DNA from: Nitrosospira sp. Nsp11
GTDB lineage: Bacteria; Pseudomonadota; Gammaproteobacteria; Burkholderiales; Nitrosomonadaceae
Direction: 5' to 3'
Length of the DNA stretch: 64,000 bases
NCBI RefSeq assembly: GCF_900142705.1
Contig: NZ_FRBV01000006.1
Location: 1-64,000, forward strand
Numbering within the stretch: position 1 is the stretch's first letter; every line of letters begins with the position of its first letter. Shown in pieces: positions 41,160-49,723 of the stretch. The notes below the pieces were generated by a model, which was not told the DNA's origin, did not search any database, and saw only the letters and a list, made by a program, of their open reading frames with translations. A program made the translations under genes and the position numbers.

Positions 41160-41858
41160 TTACTGTTGAGGGGTTACGTCCAGTTTGCCTTTTTCGAGAT
41201 GACGAATCGAATGGGCTGATTTGGCCGCGTGCGGATCATGCGTCACCATAATGATCGTTTTGCCCATCTCGCTGTTCAAGCGCGCAAGCATGGCGAGAAT
41301 ATCGTCCGCTGATACCCGGTCAAGATCTCCGGTGGGTTCATCCGCCACCAGAATGAGCGGATCTGTAATAAAGGCGCGGGCGATTGCCACGCGCTGCTGC
41401 TGACCGCCGGACAGTTCAGAAGGGTAGTGCGCCATACGGTCAGTCAGACCTACCATCGATAACGCAAGTTCGACGCGCTCCTGTCTCTGGTTGCGCGAAA
41501 GTGTTGTCAATAACAACGGCAGCTCAACGTTCTCGAACGCGGTCAGTACGGGCATGAGGTTATAGAACTGGAAAATGAACCCGACATTGGCAGCTCGCCA
41601 GTCGGCCAGTTCCGCTTCGGAAAGCAGGGCGATATCGATTCCGTTAACTTTCAGCGAACCGCTGTCGGGCTTGTCGATACCCGCGATAAGGTTGAGCAAC
41701 GTACTTTTGCCGGAACCGGAAGGGCCCATCAATGCGATGAAATCGCCCGGCATGATGTCGAAAGAGATGTTGGTCAAGACAGGCACCACTTGGCCGCCTC
41801 GGCGGTAGGATTTGGTGAGCTGCCTGATCTCGACAATCGATTTGGAAGCGTTTTCCAT
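41160..41858 (-). CDS. ABC transporter ATP-binding protein, MacB/LolD type
   Basis: 232 residues. Walker A is GPSGSGKST (~residues 45-53), and the Q-loop is [21 protein letters not shown], which is typical of the LolD/MacB/FtsE group. The ABC signature is [15 protein letters not shown] (~148-162), with Walker [13 protein letters not shown] and the switch His in MVTHD. It powers the two permeases encoded downstream, acting on the cytoplasmic face. It lies 17 bases after the adaptor gene, so the four genes almost certainly form one operon. Confidence 0.93.
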   Translation of the reverse strand: MENASKSIVEIRQLTKSYRRGGQVVPVLTNISFDIMPGDFIALMGPSGSGKSTLLNLIAGIDKPDSGSLKVNGIDIALLSEAELADWRAANVGFIFQFYNLMPVLTAFENVELPLLLTTLSRNQRQERVELALSMVGLTDRMAHYPSELSGGQQQRVAIARAFITDPLILVADEPTGDLDRVSADDILAMLARLNSEMGKTIIMVTHDPHAAKSAHSIRHLEKGKLDVTPQQ

Positions 41859-41875
41859 GCAAGCCCTGCTGCCTT

Positions 41876-43090
41876 TTATTTAACCGCCGTTTTGACCTTA
41901 TCGCCGTTGTCGAGCCCGTCTCCCGGTCTTAGTATTACCTTGTCGCCCGCCTTTGCGCCTTTCAGGACTTCAACCATATCGCCAATTTTTTCTCCGGTTT
42001 CGATAGGCGTCTCAGCTGCCTTTCCGTCCTTTAAAAGGAATATGACGCGTTTGCCATTTCTCTGTGTAATTGCGTCGGACAATACAGCAACACGCGCAGT
42101 GCGTTGGTCAGAGGCCATTTCTTTTTCCAGGAAGGCGACCTTGGCGCTCATTTCCGGCAGTACCTGCGCATCATGGTCGACAAATCGTATTTTTACCAAC
42201 ACGGTCGCTTTAGCACGATCCACCGTTGGCACGATCCGCTGTACCATCCCGCGCAAACGCAGATCGGGAAGCGCATCCAGTTGAATTTCGCAAGGTTGCC
42301 CGAGCTTTACTTTTGGCAAATTGGACTCGGATACATCGGCTTCTACCTCAAGCGTATCCATGTCTGCCATCGTCACTACTGCACCTTTGGCGTCAAGCGC
42401 GGAGGAGAAGGGAGTGACGACGTCCCCGATATTCGCGCTTTTCGTCAGTACCACTCCGTCGAACGGCGCACGGATCAGTGTTTGCTCCACCGCTATCCGG
42501 GCTGCGCGGTAATTTGCCTCGGCTACGGCGACCTCGGCGCCGAAACCCCGAAGGGCAGCCTGAGCCTTGTGATAGCGGGCAGTTACCGTATCGTATGCGA
42601 ATGGCGAGATGAAACCCTTGCCAAGCAACTCCCTATTCCGGGTGAACGCTGCCTGGGCATCGACCAATTCCGCTTGTGCCTGCTGCAGGTTTGCCTTGGC
42701 TACGTTGACGCTGGCCGCTGCCTGGTCCATTGTAGCGCTGACATCGGCATTCTCCAGTCGCGCAATAATCTCGCCTTCCGTCACCTTGCTGCCTTCTGTT
42801 ACGCCCAGCCATTCCACCCGTCCGGTAGCCTTGGACGCCACTGCTGCCTTACGTTGCGCAACCACATAACCGGTTGCGTTGAGCAATGTAAATGATTGTG
42901 ACGGATATGCAGTGGTCACCGTGGCTGACTCCACCTCTACTGCAATGCCGCTTCGGAAATAGAGAAACCCGAGCACCACAAGCATTGCAGCGATGGCGAG
43001 CCAGGCTGCGAGGGGGAAGCGCTTCTTGCGCGTACCCGTTGCGGCACTGCCCCGGTCTATCTTCAGTCTGGAAAGATCTTCGTTGCTCAC
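41876..43090 (-). CDS. Periplasmic adaptor (membrane fusion protein) of the ABC exporter
   Basis: 404 residues. A cytoplasmic basic stretch (GTRKKRFP) precedes one membrane helix (LAAWLAIAAMLVVLGFLYF, ~28-46). The biotinyl-lipoyl-like half-motif GRVEWLGVTEGSKVTEGEII follows (~90-109), then a helical hairpin (~115-195) and the second lipoyl half (APFDGVVLTKSANIGDVV). Beta-barrel and membrane-proximal domains end the protein (RPGDGLDNGDKVKTAVK). It links the inner-membrane ABC exporter to an outer-membrane channel, as MacA does. No TolC-like gene is adjacent. It is the first gene of the four-gene operon. Confidence 0.9.
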   Translation of the reverse strand: MSNEDLSRLKIDRGSAATGTRKKRFPLAAWLAIAAMLVVLGFLYFRSGIAVEVESATVTTAYPSQSFTLLNATGYVVAQRKAAVASKATGRVEWLGVTEGSKVTEGEIIARLENADVSATMDQAAASVNVAKANLQQAQAELVDAQAAFTRNRELLGKGFISPFAYDTVTARYHKAQAALRGFGAEVAVAEANYRAARIAVEQTLIRAPFDGVVLTKSANIGDVVTPFSSALDAKGAVVTMADMDTLEVEADVSESNLPKVKLGQPCEIQLDALPDLRLRGMVQRIVPTVDRAKATVLVKIRFVDHDAQVLPEMSAKVAFLEKEMASDQRTARVAVLSDAITQRNGKRVIFLLKDGKAAETPIETGEKIGDMVEVLKGAKAGDKVILRPGDGLDNGDKVKTAVK

Positions 43091-43313
43091 GACAACGTCT
43101 CGGATAATTAAACGCCGCGATTATGAAGTAGAAGCATTATCACAGCTAGAAGCCTCTGGTTCAGCACACGGACATGACGACAGTATAGGGGCAGGAGGAG
43201 AAAGACGAGCAGACGACGGCAGGCGCACGCGCTATCCTCCTTGATTGTGGCAGAGGTTTCAGGAAACCTGTCAGCAATGAGAATAGCGCGTAATTTCGGA
43301 TGATGGAAAGGGC

Positions 43314-44663
43314 TTACTCAAGCAACACCATTCTTGAGCGCGAAAGCGGGGGATTGTTTGCGAAATATCGCTTGATGCCGGCAAGTATGGCGTCTGCCAG
43401 TTTGTCTTGATACGCGGTATCTTTCAGTTTCTTTTCCTCGTCCGGATTACTGATGAAAGCGGTTTCAACCAGGATTGAAGGGATATCCGGCGATTTGAGG
43501 ACAGCGAAGCCCGCCTGCTCCACGCTGCTTTTATGCAGATGGTTGATATCGCCGATTTCTGAAAGCACTTCCCTACCGAGCTTGAGGCTGTCATTGATGG
43601 TTGCCGTTTGTGACAAATCAAGCAAAGTTTGCTTGAGATAGGGGTCCTTAATATCCAGGTTGACTCCGCCGATCAAGTCCGCGTCGTTTTCTTTTTTTGC
43701 CAGCCAGCGCGCGGCAGCCGAGGTTGCGCCACGTTCGGACAGTGCGAATACGGAGGAACCGCGCGCATGCGGCTTGATGAAGGCATCTGCATGCACCGAT
43801 ACGAACAAATCGGCGTTCAACTGGCGTGCCTTTACCAGACGCATGGGCAACGAAATAAAGTAATCTCCTTCCCGTGTCAGCGCGGCCCGCATATTGGGTT
43901 CTTTATCTATCTTGGCCTTGAGTTTTTTGGCAATCGCCAGCGTGATATTCTTCTCATGTGTGCCACGTTGGCTTATTGCCCCAGGATCCTCCCCGCCGTG
44001 CCCAGGGTCAATAGCGACGGTTATGAGACGTATCATCTCGGGCTTATGTTTTTTGGAGGCTGAAGTGCGCGCAGACCTGGTTTCCGCTTTTGAATTTATA
44101 TTAGTGCCGGGATTGGCGTCAGATTGTAATGTCGCCGTGGTATTTTCGTTCAGAAGCGCCATCAGCGGATCGGGCGGAACAACGGGATAAATATCCAGCA
44201 CCAGCCGGTGCCCGTAGTCGCCCACGGGTTTGAGCACGAAAGCTTGCGGCACCGCTTGGGTTTTGAGGTCCAGTACCAGGCGCAATATGCCCGGTTTGAA
44301 GCGCCCGATCCGTACTGCCTGGATATAGGGATCCGTGGCGTCAATTCTATCTGCCAGTTTTTCGAGTTCGGGCGTTAGCACGACTTGCTCCAGATCGATC
44401 GCGACGCGATCCGGATTTTTTACGATGCTGAGCGAATACCGTATAGGCAGGGGTGATTCCAGCGTGAGGCGGGTATACTCCGGCGCTGGCCAGATACGGA
44501 CCGAGCTGACCTTGATGTCAGCGAAGGCGAAATTGCTGAGCGGCAGAAACAGGAGTGCAGCCGCCATGAACCAGGTGACGAATATGGATTGGGTACGAAC
44601 ATTGCGGCAATCGAATGTTGCCGCGTTCAAGGATTTTTCAGGGATTGCCAATGTTTCAAACAC
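43314..44663 (-). CDS. amiC: N-acetylmuramoyl-L-alanine amidase with AMIN domain
   Basis: 449 residues. A signal peptide (SIFVTWFMAAALLFLPLSNFAF, ~26-47) leads to an AMIN domain (~50-160, VSSVRIWPAPEYTRLTLESP) that targets the septum. The zinc amidase domain (Amidase_3) follows from ~215. Its ligands and catalytic Glu lie in VAIDPGHGGEDPGA, GTHEKNITL, FVSVHADAF and ILVETAFISNP. It cleaves the amide bond between muramic acid and peptide to separate daughter cells. Its 5' end overlaps tsaE by 37 bases, a usual gene pair. The long N-terminus before the signal peptide suggests the true start may be slightly downstream. Confidence 0.92.
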   Translation of the reverse strand: MFETLAIPEKSLNAATFDCRNVRTQSIFVTWFMAAALLFLPLSNFAFADIKVSSVRIWPAPEYTRLTLESPLPIRYSLSIVKNPDRVAIDLEQVVLTPELEKLADRIDATDPYIQAVRIGRFKPGILRLVLDLKTQAVPQAFVLKPVGDYGHRLVLDIYPVVPPDPLMALLNENTTATLQSDANPGTNINSKAETRSARTSASKKHKPEMIRLITVAIDPGHGGEDPGAISQRGTHEKNITLAIAKKLKAKIDKEPNMRAALTREGDYFISLPMRLVKARQLNADLFVSVHADAFIKPHARGSSVFALSERGATSAAARWLAKKENDADLIGGVNLDIKDPYLKQTLLDLSQTATINDSLKLGREVLSEIGDINHLHKSSVEQAGFAVLKSPDIPSILVETAFISNPDEEKKLKDTAYQDKLADAILAGIKRYFANNPPLSRSRMVLLE

Positions 44664-45115
44664 AGCCTACCGGCCTCCGTGTCTGCCTGAATTTCCACAT
44701 TGCGGCCAGCTTCAGCAATATGGAACAGAAAACTCAAATCGGCCTTAGGCAATAGGCCAGCCGCCTTTTCAGGCCATTCCACCAGGCAAATTGAGTTCGC
44801 GTTGAAATATTCCCGGAAACCTGCTTCTTCCCATTCAAAGGGATCTTTGAATCGATAAAAATCAAAGTGATAGAAGTATAACCTAGAAATTTTATAAAGT
44901 TCAACCAAATTGTATGTGGGGCTTTTTACTTTTGCCTGATAACCCAAACCCCGGAGGATTCCCCGTGCCAGCGTAGTCTTGCCTGCACCGAGATCGCCAC
45001 TCAGGAAAATAATTAGGCCGGGATGCAATATGGTTGCGATTTTTGCGCCAAACGCTAGCGTCGCGGCTTCATCGGCAAGATCGCAATTGACGTGATGGCG
45101 GCTAGCGTGATGCAT
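44627..45115 (-). CDS. tsaE: tRNA threonylcarbamoyladenosine biosynthesis ATPase TsaE
   Basis: About 162 residues. The P-loop GDLGAGKTTLARGIL (~41-55 from this start) is followed by VKSPTYNLVELY and LYFYHFDFYRFKDPFEWEEAGF, the TsaE (YjeE) signature, and LVEWPEKA. It is the ATPase that supports TsaB/TsaD in making the t6A modification of tRNAs. The frame is open back to 45226, but ATG 45115 (MHHASRHH) gives the family's usual N-terminus and avoids overlap with the queG remnant. Overlap with amiC downstream points to coupling. Confidence 0.92.
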   Translation of the reverse strand: MHHASRHHVNCDLADEAATLAFGAKIATILHPGLIIFLSGDLGAGKTTLARGILRGLGYQAKVKSPTYNLVELYKISRLYFYHFDFYRFKDPFEWEEAGFREYFNANSICLVEWPEKAAGLLPKADLSFLFHIAEAGRNVEIQADTEAGRLCLKHWQSLKNP

Positions 45116-45143
45116 GACGGCCAGGAAAGGTATGATGCGAACT

Positions 45144-45733
45144 ATGCAAGAAAAAATTTCCAAAGATCCGCTGAAGATTTTCCCAGATGCAGCGGTTGAT
45201 TTTACCCAGCTCGCCGAGTTGATCAAAGCCTGGGTAATGAACTCGGCGTTCAGGATATCAGCATTATCGATGCACGCACCGAGATGAAGCAGGCCGAATC
45301 AGATATGCAGGACTGGCTGAGCAAAGGTTGTCACGGCGAGATGGATTATATGGCAAAGCACGGTACGCGGCGTACCCGTCCGGCGGAACTTGTTCCCGGC
45401 ACGCATGAACTACATGCCGCCAGCGAGAGACAGCTGGCAAGTGGTTCACGATGGCGATAGTGCATTTATTTCCCGATATCACCGGGGCGAGATTACCGCA
45501 ATGGCCTGGACGATACATCATTGGTTGAGCTATTCGGTTGGACCAAAGAAGAGTTTGACACTGGACTGGCTGGTAGCTCCATCCGCCGGATCGGGCATGA
45601 GCAATGGTTGCGTAACCTGGCCGTGGGACTGGGTAACGCGCCGTTTTCCGCGGGGGTGATGGGGGCGTTGCAAGGACACCGGGACGATGTTTCGTTCCTG
45701 GTACGCGAACACGTGCGCTGGGCATTACATTAG
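45144..45733 (+). pseudogene. queG: Decayed epoxyqueuosine reductase gene
   Basis: Pieces of QueG appear in order but in shifting frames. From ATG 45144: FPDAAVDFTQLAELIKAW. Then a one-base loss at 45231-45235 shifts to NELGVQDISIIDARTEMKQA and GEMDYMAKHGTRRTRPAELV. After a small deletion near 45400 the frame changes again to ARMNYMPPARDSWQVVHDGD and FISRYHRGE. Next comes a large deletion near 45485-45505. The C-terminal end follows, LDDTSLVELFGWTKEEF, SSIRRIGHEQWLRNLAVGLG and LVREHVRWAL, with a stop at 45731. About 190 residues holding the cobalamin-site and both 4Fe-4S clusters are missing, so no active enzyme can be made. It is divergent from tsaE, as in intact relatives. Confidence 0.88.
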
Positions 45734-46165
45734 CATGAAGAAGGTATTTAGCCCTTAGTTCCAAGGATCGCGATAGCTCGAACTCGAGGTAAGCTATACA
45801 CGTTATTAATAACCTTGCTCTCATGGGGTGTACCAAAGTCCAATTTAGTCCTGCTGCTGAAATTGATAAGATGCAAGTATCGTCAGTTGGCAAATTAAAT
45901 GGATTTCCTTCTGCAGCTCGTTTGATGGAATAAACTTTTTGAATTCCGAAAGCTGGCGTCATGTTCAGCGCTTGAATCGCGTAAAATGCTATTATGCCAG
46001 CCTTGACGGTGTAGGATTACATGCTATAAATAGTCGATCAGCCTTGGGCTTGATCATGCCGCCTTCAAAAGAGAAATAGATTTATGGCTTTTTACTTTTA
46101 CTAAAAATCCTCTTCAAGCGGCCCCAGCAGACTTTAATAATCAATAAACAAGAAAAGGAAGTTCA
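45734..46165. other. Upstream region of the XrtA exopolysaccharide cluster
   Basis: About 430 bases without a gene. It includes the promoter candidate at 46003-46030. I found no sigma-54 type -24/-12 element (TGGC-N8-TTGC) here. Confidence 0.4.
46003..46030 (+). promoter_or_regulatory. Sigma-70 promoter candidate of the exopolysaccharide cluster
   Basis: TTGACG (46003-46008) and TATAAA (46025-46030) are separated by 16 bases; each matches the consensus at five of six. Transcription would start near 46037, about 130 bases before the first gene. Confidence 0.5.
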
Positions 46166-46798
46166 GTGAGCGCTTCGTCTTCGTATATCAGTATCAGGAA
46201 ATGGCTGGCTTGTTTTGCTATTGTTTTTCCTGTCCTTCTCAGCGGCGGCTGTAAATCGTATCCATCGCTTTCTCCGGACGACAAGCATCTCGCGCATGAT
46301 TACCTTATCGGTCCCGGCGACAACGTCGATATCATTGTTTGGCGAAATCCGGAAGTTTCCATGGCGGTACCGGTTCGGCCGGACGGGAAAATCACGACCC
46401 CTCTGGTGGAGGATTTACCTGCCAGCGGGAAAACGTCAACGCAGTTGGCGCGAGATATTGAAGAAGCTTTGTCGAAGTATATTCAGCAACCAGTTGTGAC
46501 CGTTGTCGTGACGGAATTTGTCGGCCCTTACACGGAACAAATCCGGGTCATAGGGGAGGCCGCGAAGCCTCAAGCACTTCCATATCGTGAAGAAATGACG
46601 CTTATGGATGTTTTGATTGCGGTGGGGGGCATAACGGATTTTGCGGCGGGCAACAAGGCCAGGATCGTTCGTAACATAAATGGGAAACAGCACCAATTTA
46701 GCGTTCGATTAAATGATTTGATCAGGGACGGCGATATCTCGGCCAACGTACCCATGCAACAAGGGGATGTTCTTGTCATACCGGAAAGTTTCTTCTGA
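46166..46798 (+). CDS. XrtA-associated polysaccharide export lipoprotein (Wza-like)
   Basis: 210 residues. The signal peptide ends in a lipobox, LLSGGC (~residues 24-29), so the protein is a lipoprotein. A Poly_export domain follows (DYLIGPGDNVDIIVWRNPEV, VRPDGKITTPLVEDL), then one SLBB domain (GPYTEQIRVIGEAAKPQALP...MTLMDVLIAVGGITDFAAGN). It should form the outer-membrane pore and periplasmic channel for exopolysaccharide, working with the chain-length protein and kinase downstream. The start is GTG 46166, preceded by AAAAGGAAG (46153-46161). It is the first gene of the cluster. Confidence 0.92.
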   Translation: MSASSSYISIRKWLACFAIVFPVLLSGGCKSYPSLSPDDKHLAHDYLIGPGDNVDIIVWRNPEVSMAVPVRPDGKITTPLVEDLPASGKTSTQLARDIEEALSKYIQQPVVTVVVTEFVGPYTEQIRVIGEAAKPQALPYREEMTLMDVLIAVGGITDFAAGNKARIVRNINGKQHQFSVRLNDLIRDGDISANVPMQQGDVLVIPESFF

Positions 46799-47115
46799 TT
46801 TAAATATTTGCGTACGCTGGTTCAGTTCGCATTAGAAAGTCGAAATATTCTACTGATGAGGTTCTGTTCTGCGGCTATGCAGCAAAAGGGCTTCTCCTGC
46901 ACGTTTCATTACAGACAGCCTGTTGGCGATAGACAGTTTTGTCCAACTGACATTTTATTATGAGAAATCAGAACGGTTTCACCTTTAGAATGAAGACGTT
47001 AAAACATATCGACGAAGAAAAAGTAGTCCTGTTTCGGGACTATGGGCCCAAAGACAACGGAAATAATTTTTCTGCTATAACCTCGACAATAGCATTTTTA
47101 CGGGCCGTTTGACAT
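46799..47115. other. Gap between export and chain-length genes
   Basis: About 317 bases. It contains the possible 50-codon frame at 46960-47112 and otherwise nothing recognised. Confidence 0.35.
46960..47112 (+). CDS. Possible small ORF ahead of the chain-length gene
   Basis: ATG 46960 opens a 50-codon frame ending in TGA at 47110-47112, four bases before the ATG of the next gene. The peptide is charged in the middle (KHIDEEKVVLFRDYGPKDNG) and matches no family I know. It lacks a good ribosome site itself. The chain-length gene also lacks one, so translational coupling from this frame could explain how that gene is started. It may equally be chance. Confidence 0.25.
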   Translation: MRNQNGFTFRMKTLKHIDEEKVVLFRDYGPKDNGNNFSAITSTIAFLRAV

Positions 47116-48642
47116 ATGGAGGAACTTACAGCCCAACTACTCGTTTACCTGAAAGGGGCCTGGAAATATCGCTGGGTTGCGGTGGTTGCCGCCTGGGTCG
47201 TTGCTATGGCGGGATGGACAATTGTTTATAAGCTGCCGGATAATTATCAGTCCACTGCAAGGATTTACGTCGATACTCAAAATGTATTGAAGCCTTTGAT
47301 GGCTGGGATGACCGTGTCTCCGGATCTTCAGCAGCAGGTTTCCATCATGAGTCGTACTTTGATCAGCCGGCCCAATGTGGAAAGAGTCATTCGGATGGTG
47401 GACCTGGATATTAAGGCAAAAAACGTCAAAGAGCAGGAAAATCTCGTCAAGGACCTCATGGATAAGATCAAGCTCGGGACGACTGGTCGTGATAACCTTT
47501 TTACCATTCACTATAACGACCAGAATCCAAAACTTGCCAAAGACATTGTTCAATCTCTACTCACCATTTTTGTTGAGGGGGGGCTTGGAGGCAAGACACA
47601 GGACTCCTCGTCTGCGATTCGCTTTATTGATGAGCAGATCCGCAGTTATGAGGAGAAATTGGTTGTGGGAGAAAATAACCTTAAGGCATTCAAGCAGAAG
47701 AACATTGGAATAATGCCCGCGCAGGGCGGAGATTATTACTCGCAGTTATCTCAGGCTGTGGAAGATCTTAATAAAACAAGGCTCGAGTTGCGGGAGGCCG
47801 AGCAGGCACGCGATGCGATCAAAAGACAAATTACCGGTGACGAGCCCGTTCTTCTGGTGGATCAAGATGACTCAATCTCGTCCATAGTCAATGTGGAGCT
47901 TGATTCTCGAATTGAGGCGCTCGACAAGAATCTGGATGCTCTCAGGCTCAACTTTACGGAACTGCACCCGGACATCATATCGACGAAGCGTCTTATTGCG
48001 CAGCTTGAGGAGCGTAAAAAGGAAGAAGCAAAGCTGATCAAGCCTAGCGCTGATCCTGGTAAAAATTATAGTCCCATGCTGCAGCAGCTCAACGTGGCTT
48101 TAGCGGAAGCCGAGGCTGACGTCGCTTCAATGAGAGCTCGTGTGGAGGAATATACTTCCCGATATGAGCGAATGAAAGCCCTCAGCAATGCCGTGCCTCA
48201 AGTTGAAGCCGAGCTTACGCAACTTAACCGCGACTATCAGGTTAATAAATCCAATTATGAAAAACTTCTCGAACGCCGTGAATCCGCAAAGATATCGGGA
48301 GACTTGGGTTCCGCTACCGATTTGGTATCGTTCAGGATTATCGATCCACCAACGGTCTCGGACAGGCCGGTAGGCCCAGATCGCGCCAAGTTTTTTTCTA
48401 TTGTTTTCCTTGGCGCCTTATTGGCGGGAATCGGAATAGCATTTGTTGTCAGCCAGGTAAGGCCGACATTCCATAGTCAAGCGAGTCTGCGTGAAATCTC
48501 CGGTAAGCCCATATTGGGTTCTATCCCCATGATCTGGACCGATCAGGAAAAAAGTAAACGCAAAAAGCGGCTTTATGCGTTTGGTCTTTCCCTGCTATCT
48601 TTGCTGGGCCTGTATGCAACATTAATGGTGAAAATTGCTTGA
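47116..48642 (+). CDS. XrtA-associated chain length determinant (Wzz-like)
   Basis: 508 residues. It opens MEELTAQLLVYLKGAWKYRW with an N-terminal membrane helix (~20-36), then a Wzz domain (YQSTARIYVDTQNVLKPLM). A long coiled-coil section (~170-400) includes the GNVR-like TQLNRDYQVNKSNYEKLLER. A second membrane helix (FFSIVFLGALLAGIGIAFVV, ~426-445) and a third near the C-terminus end it. It controls polymer length and connects to the cytoplasmic kinase. No clear ribosome site precedes the ATG. The separate kinase gene downstream replaces the fused kinase domain seen in some relatives. Confidence 0.92.
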   Translation: MEELTAQLLVYLKGAWKYRWVAVVAAWVVAMAGWTIVYKLPDNYQSTARIYVDTQNVLKPLMAGMTVSPDLQQQVSIMSRTLISRPNVERVIRMVDLDIKAKNVKEQENLVKDLMDKIKLGTTGRDNLFTIHYNDQNPKLAKDIVQSLLTIFVEGGLGGKTQDSSSAIRFIDEQIRSYEEKLVVGENNLKAFKQKNIGIMPAQGGDYYSQLSQAVEDLNKTRLELREAEQARDAIKRQITGDEPVLLVDQDDSISSIVNVELDSRIEALDKNLDALRLNFTELHPDIISTKRLIAQLEERKKEEAKLIKPSADPGKNYSPMLQQLNVALAEAEADVASMRARVEEYTSRYERMKALSNAVPQVEAELTQLNRDYQVNKSNYEKLLERRESAKISGDLGSATDLVSFRIIDPPTVSDRPVGPDRAKFFSIVFLGALLAGIGIAFVVSQVRPTFHSQASLREISGKPILGSIPMIWTDQEKSKRKKRLYAFGLSLLSLLGLYATLMVKIA

Positions 48643-48823
48643 CCGAAGTCCAGGCGCTATTTCTCGAATAAAACGGCAGGGTGCCAGAATTGAAAAATTA
48701 GCCGCGATCGCCGCATTAGCCATTAAATCTCCATCGCCCCGTCCGGCCTACATTAGAACAGGCAGTTCGCAATTAAATACAAGCGACATCTGGTAAGTCC
48801 AAAATCAGAATATTGGAGAAAGC

Positions 48824-48919
48824 GTGAGCATTATTGAAAAAGCGGCAGCTAAACTCGAAAAAGAAGCGGAGCCCAATGCCCGGAATACCCCATCAGCCGC
48901 TGCCATAAATCCGGATTAA
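48824..48919 (+). other. N-terminal segment of the tyrosine autokinase, ended by an in-frame TAA
   Basis: GTG 48824 opens a 31-codon frame (SIIEKAAAKLEKEAEPNARN...) that matches the start of XrtA tyrosine autokinases, which begin M-S-x-I-E-K-A. It stops at TAA 48917-48919. The same frame then continues without further stops (KLIIENDVPREELSQDC..., SKRITLNLAKMRQHGIVTPD) straight into the kinase body at 49022. A single CAA-to-TAA change would explain this. Either the gene is truncated at its 5' end, or translation restarts, or the base is a sequencing error. Confidence 0.75.
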
Positions 48920-49021
48920 AAACTCATAATCGAAAATGATGTTCCCAGGGAAGAACTCAGTCAGGATTGTCCGCCAAACCCTGGCTCGACGTCGAAGCGA
49001 ATTACGCTAAACCTCGCGAAA

Positions 49022-49723
49022 ATGCGCCAGCATGGCATTGTCACGCCGGACGAAGGAAGAACGCAGATAGCCGAGCAATTCCGCGTGATCAAGCGACCAT
49101 TGCTCACCAACGCTTTTAGCAAGGGGCCGGGCAGGGTCAAGAACGGAAATCTGATCATGGTGACTAGCGCTCTTGCGGGGGAAGGGAAAAGTTTTTGTAC
49201 TGTCAATCTGGCTATGAGCATAGCAATGGAAATGGACCGCACGGTATTGCTGGTCGACGCTGATGTGGCGCGTCCTACGGTTCCCAGGATCCTTGGTGTT
49301 GGAAAAGAGAGAGGCTTGCTCGATATTCTGCTCGATGAAAAACTTGATTTGGCCGACGTTCTGATTAAAACCAATATCGAGAAGTTGACTCTTCTCACCG
49401 CCGGAACGCGCCATTCTCATTCCACAGAGCTACTGGCAAGCCAGAGCATGGGCGAATTGCTAAAGGAGCTCGCGGAACGCTATGCCGATCGCGTCGTTAT
49501 TTTTGATTCGCCGCCACTGCTATTGACGAGCGAGGCCCGCGTTCTGGCGACCCAGATGGGACAAATTGTACTGGTAGTGGAGGCCGAAACCACATCACAA
49601 CAGGCTGTTAAGGAAACCCTCCGTCAGATCGAATCCTGCGATGTCGTAAATCTGATCTATAACAAGGCCAGATCATTTTCTGGCAGTGAGTATTACGGTT
49701 ACTATTATCATGAGAGTGCCTGA
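49022..49723 (+). CDS. XrtA-associated tyrosine autokinase, catalytic part
   Basis: 233 residues from the ATG at 49022. It has EQFRVIKRPLLTNAFSKG (~18-35), Walker A ALAGEGKSF (~53-61), the A' motif VLLVDADVARP (~76-86) and Walker B VVIFDSPPLLL. A C-terminal Tyr cluster (SEYYGYYYHESA) is typical of bacterial tyrosine kinases. In this system it phosphorylates itself and controls polymerisation with the chain-length protein. The 49022 ATG has no ribosome site, because the natural 5' part lies upstream of the TAA at 48917. The protein could still be functional if initiation occurs here. The next gene starts inside its 3' end. Confidence 0.85.
   Translation: MRQHGIVTPDEGRTQIAEQFRVIKRPLLTNAFSKGPGRVKNGNLIMVTSALAGEGKSFCTVNLAMSIAMEMDRTVLLVDADVARPTVPRILGVGKERGLLDILLDEKLDLADVLIKTNIEKLTLLTAGTRHSHSTELLASQSMGELLKELAERYADRVVIFDSPPLLLTSEARVLATQMGQIVLVVEAETTSQQAVKETLRQIESCDVVNLIYNKARSFSGSEYYGYYYHESA

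Noticed and set aside
45264-45962. Long minus-strand open frame (232 codons) opposite queG
   Set aside because: It mirrors the coding pattern of the decayed queG on the plus strand; its residue make-up (rich in Pro, Arg, Ser, Cys) shows no domain and it has no ribosome site.
45734-46165. Sigma-54 promoter for the exopolysaccharide cluster, as expected with PrsR control
   Set aside because: No TGGC-N8-TTGC element was found; a sigma-70 pair fits better.
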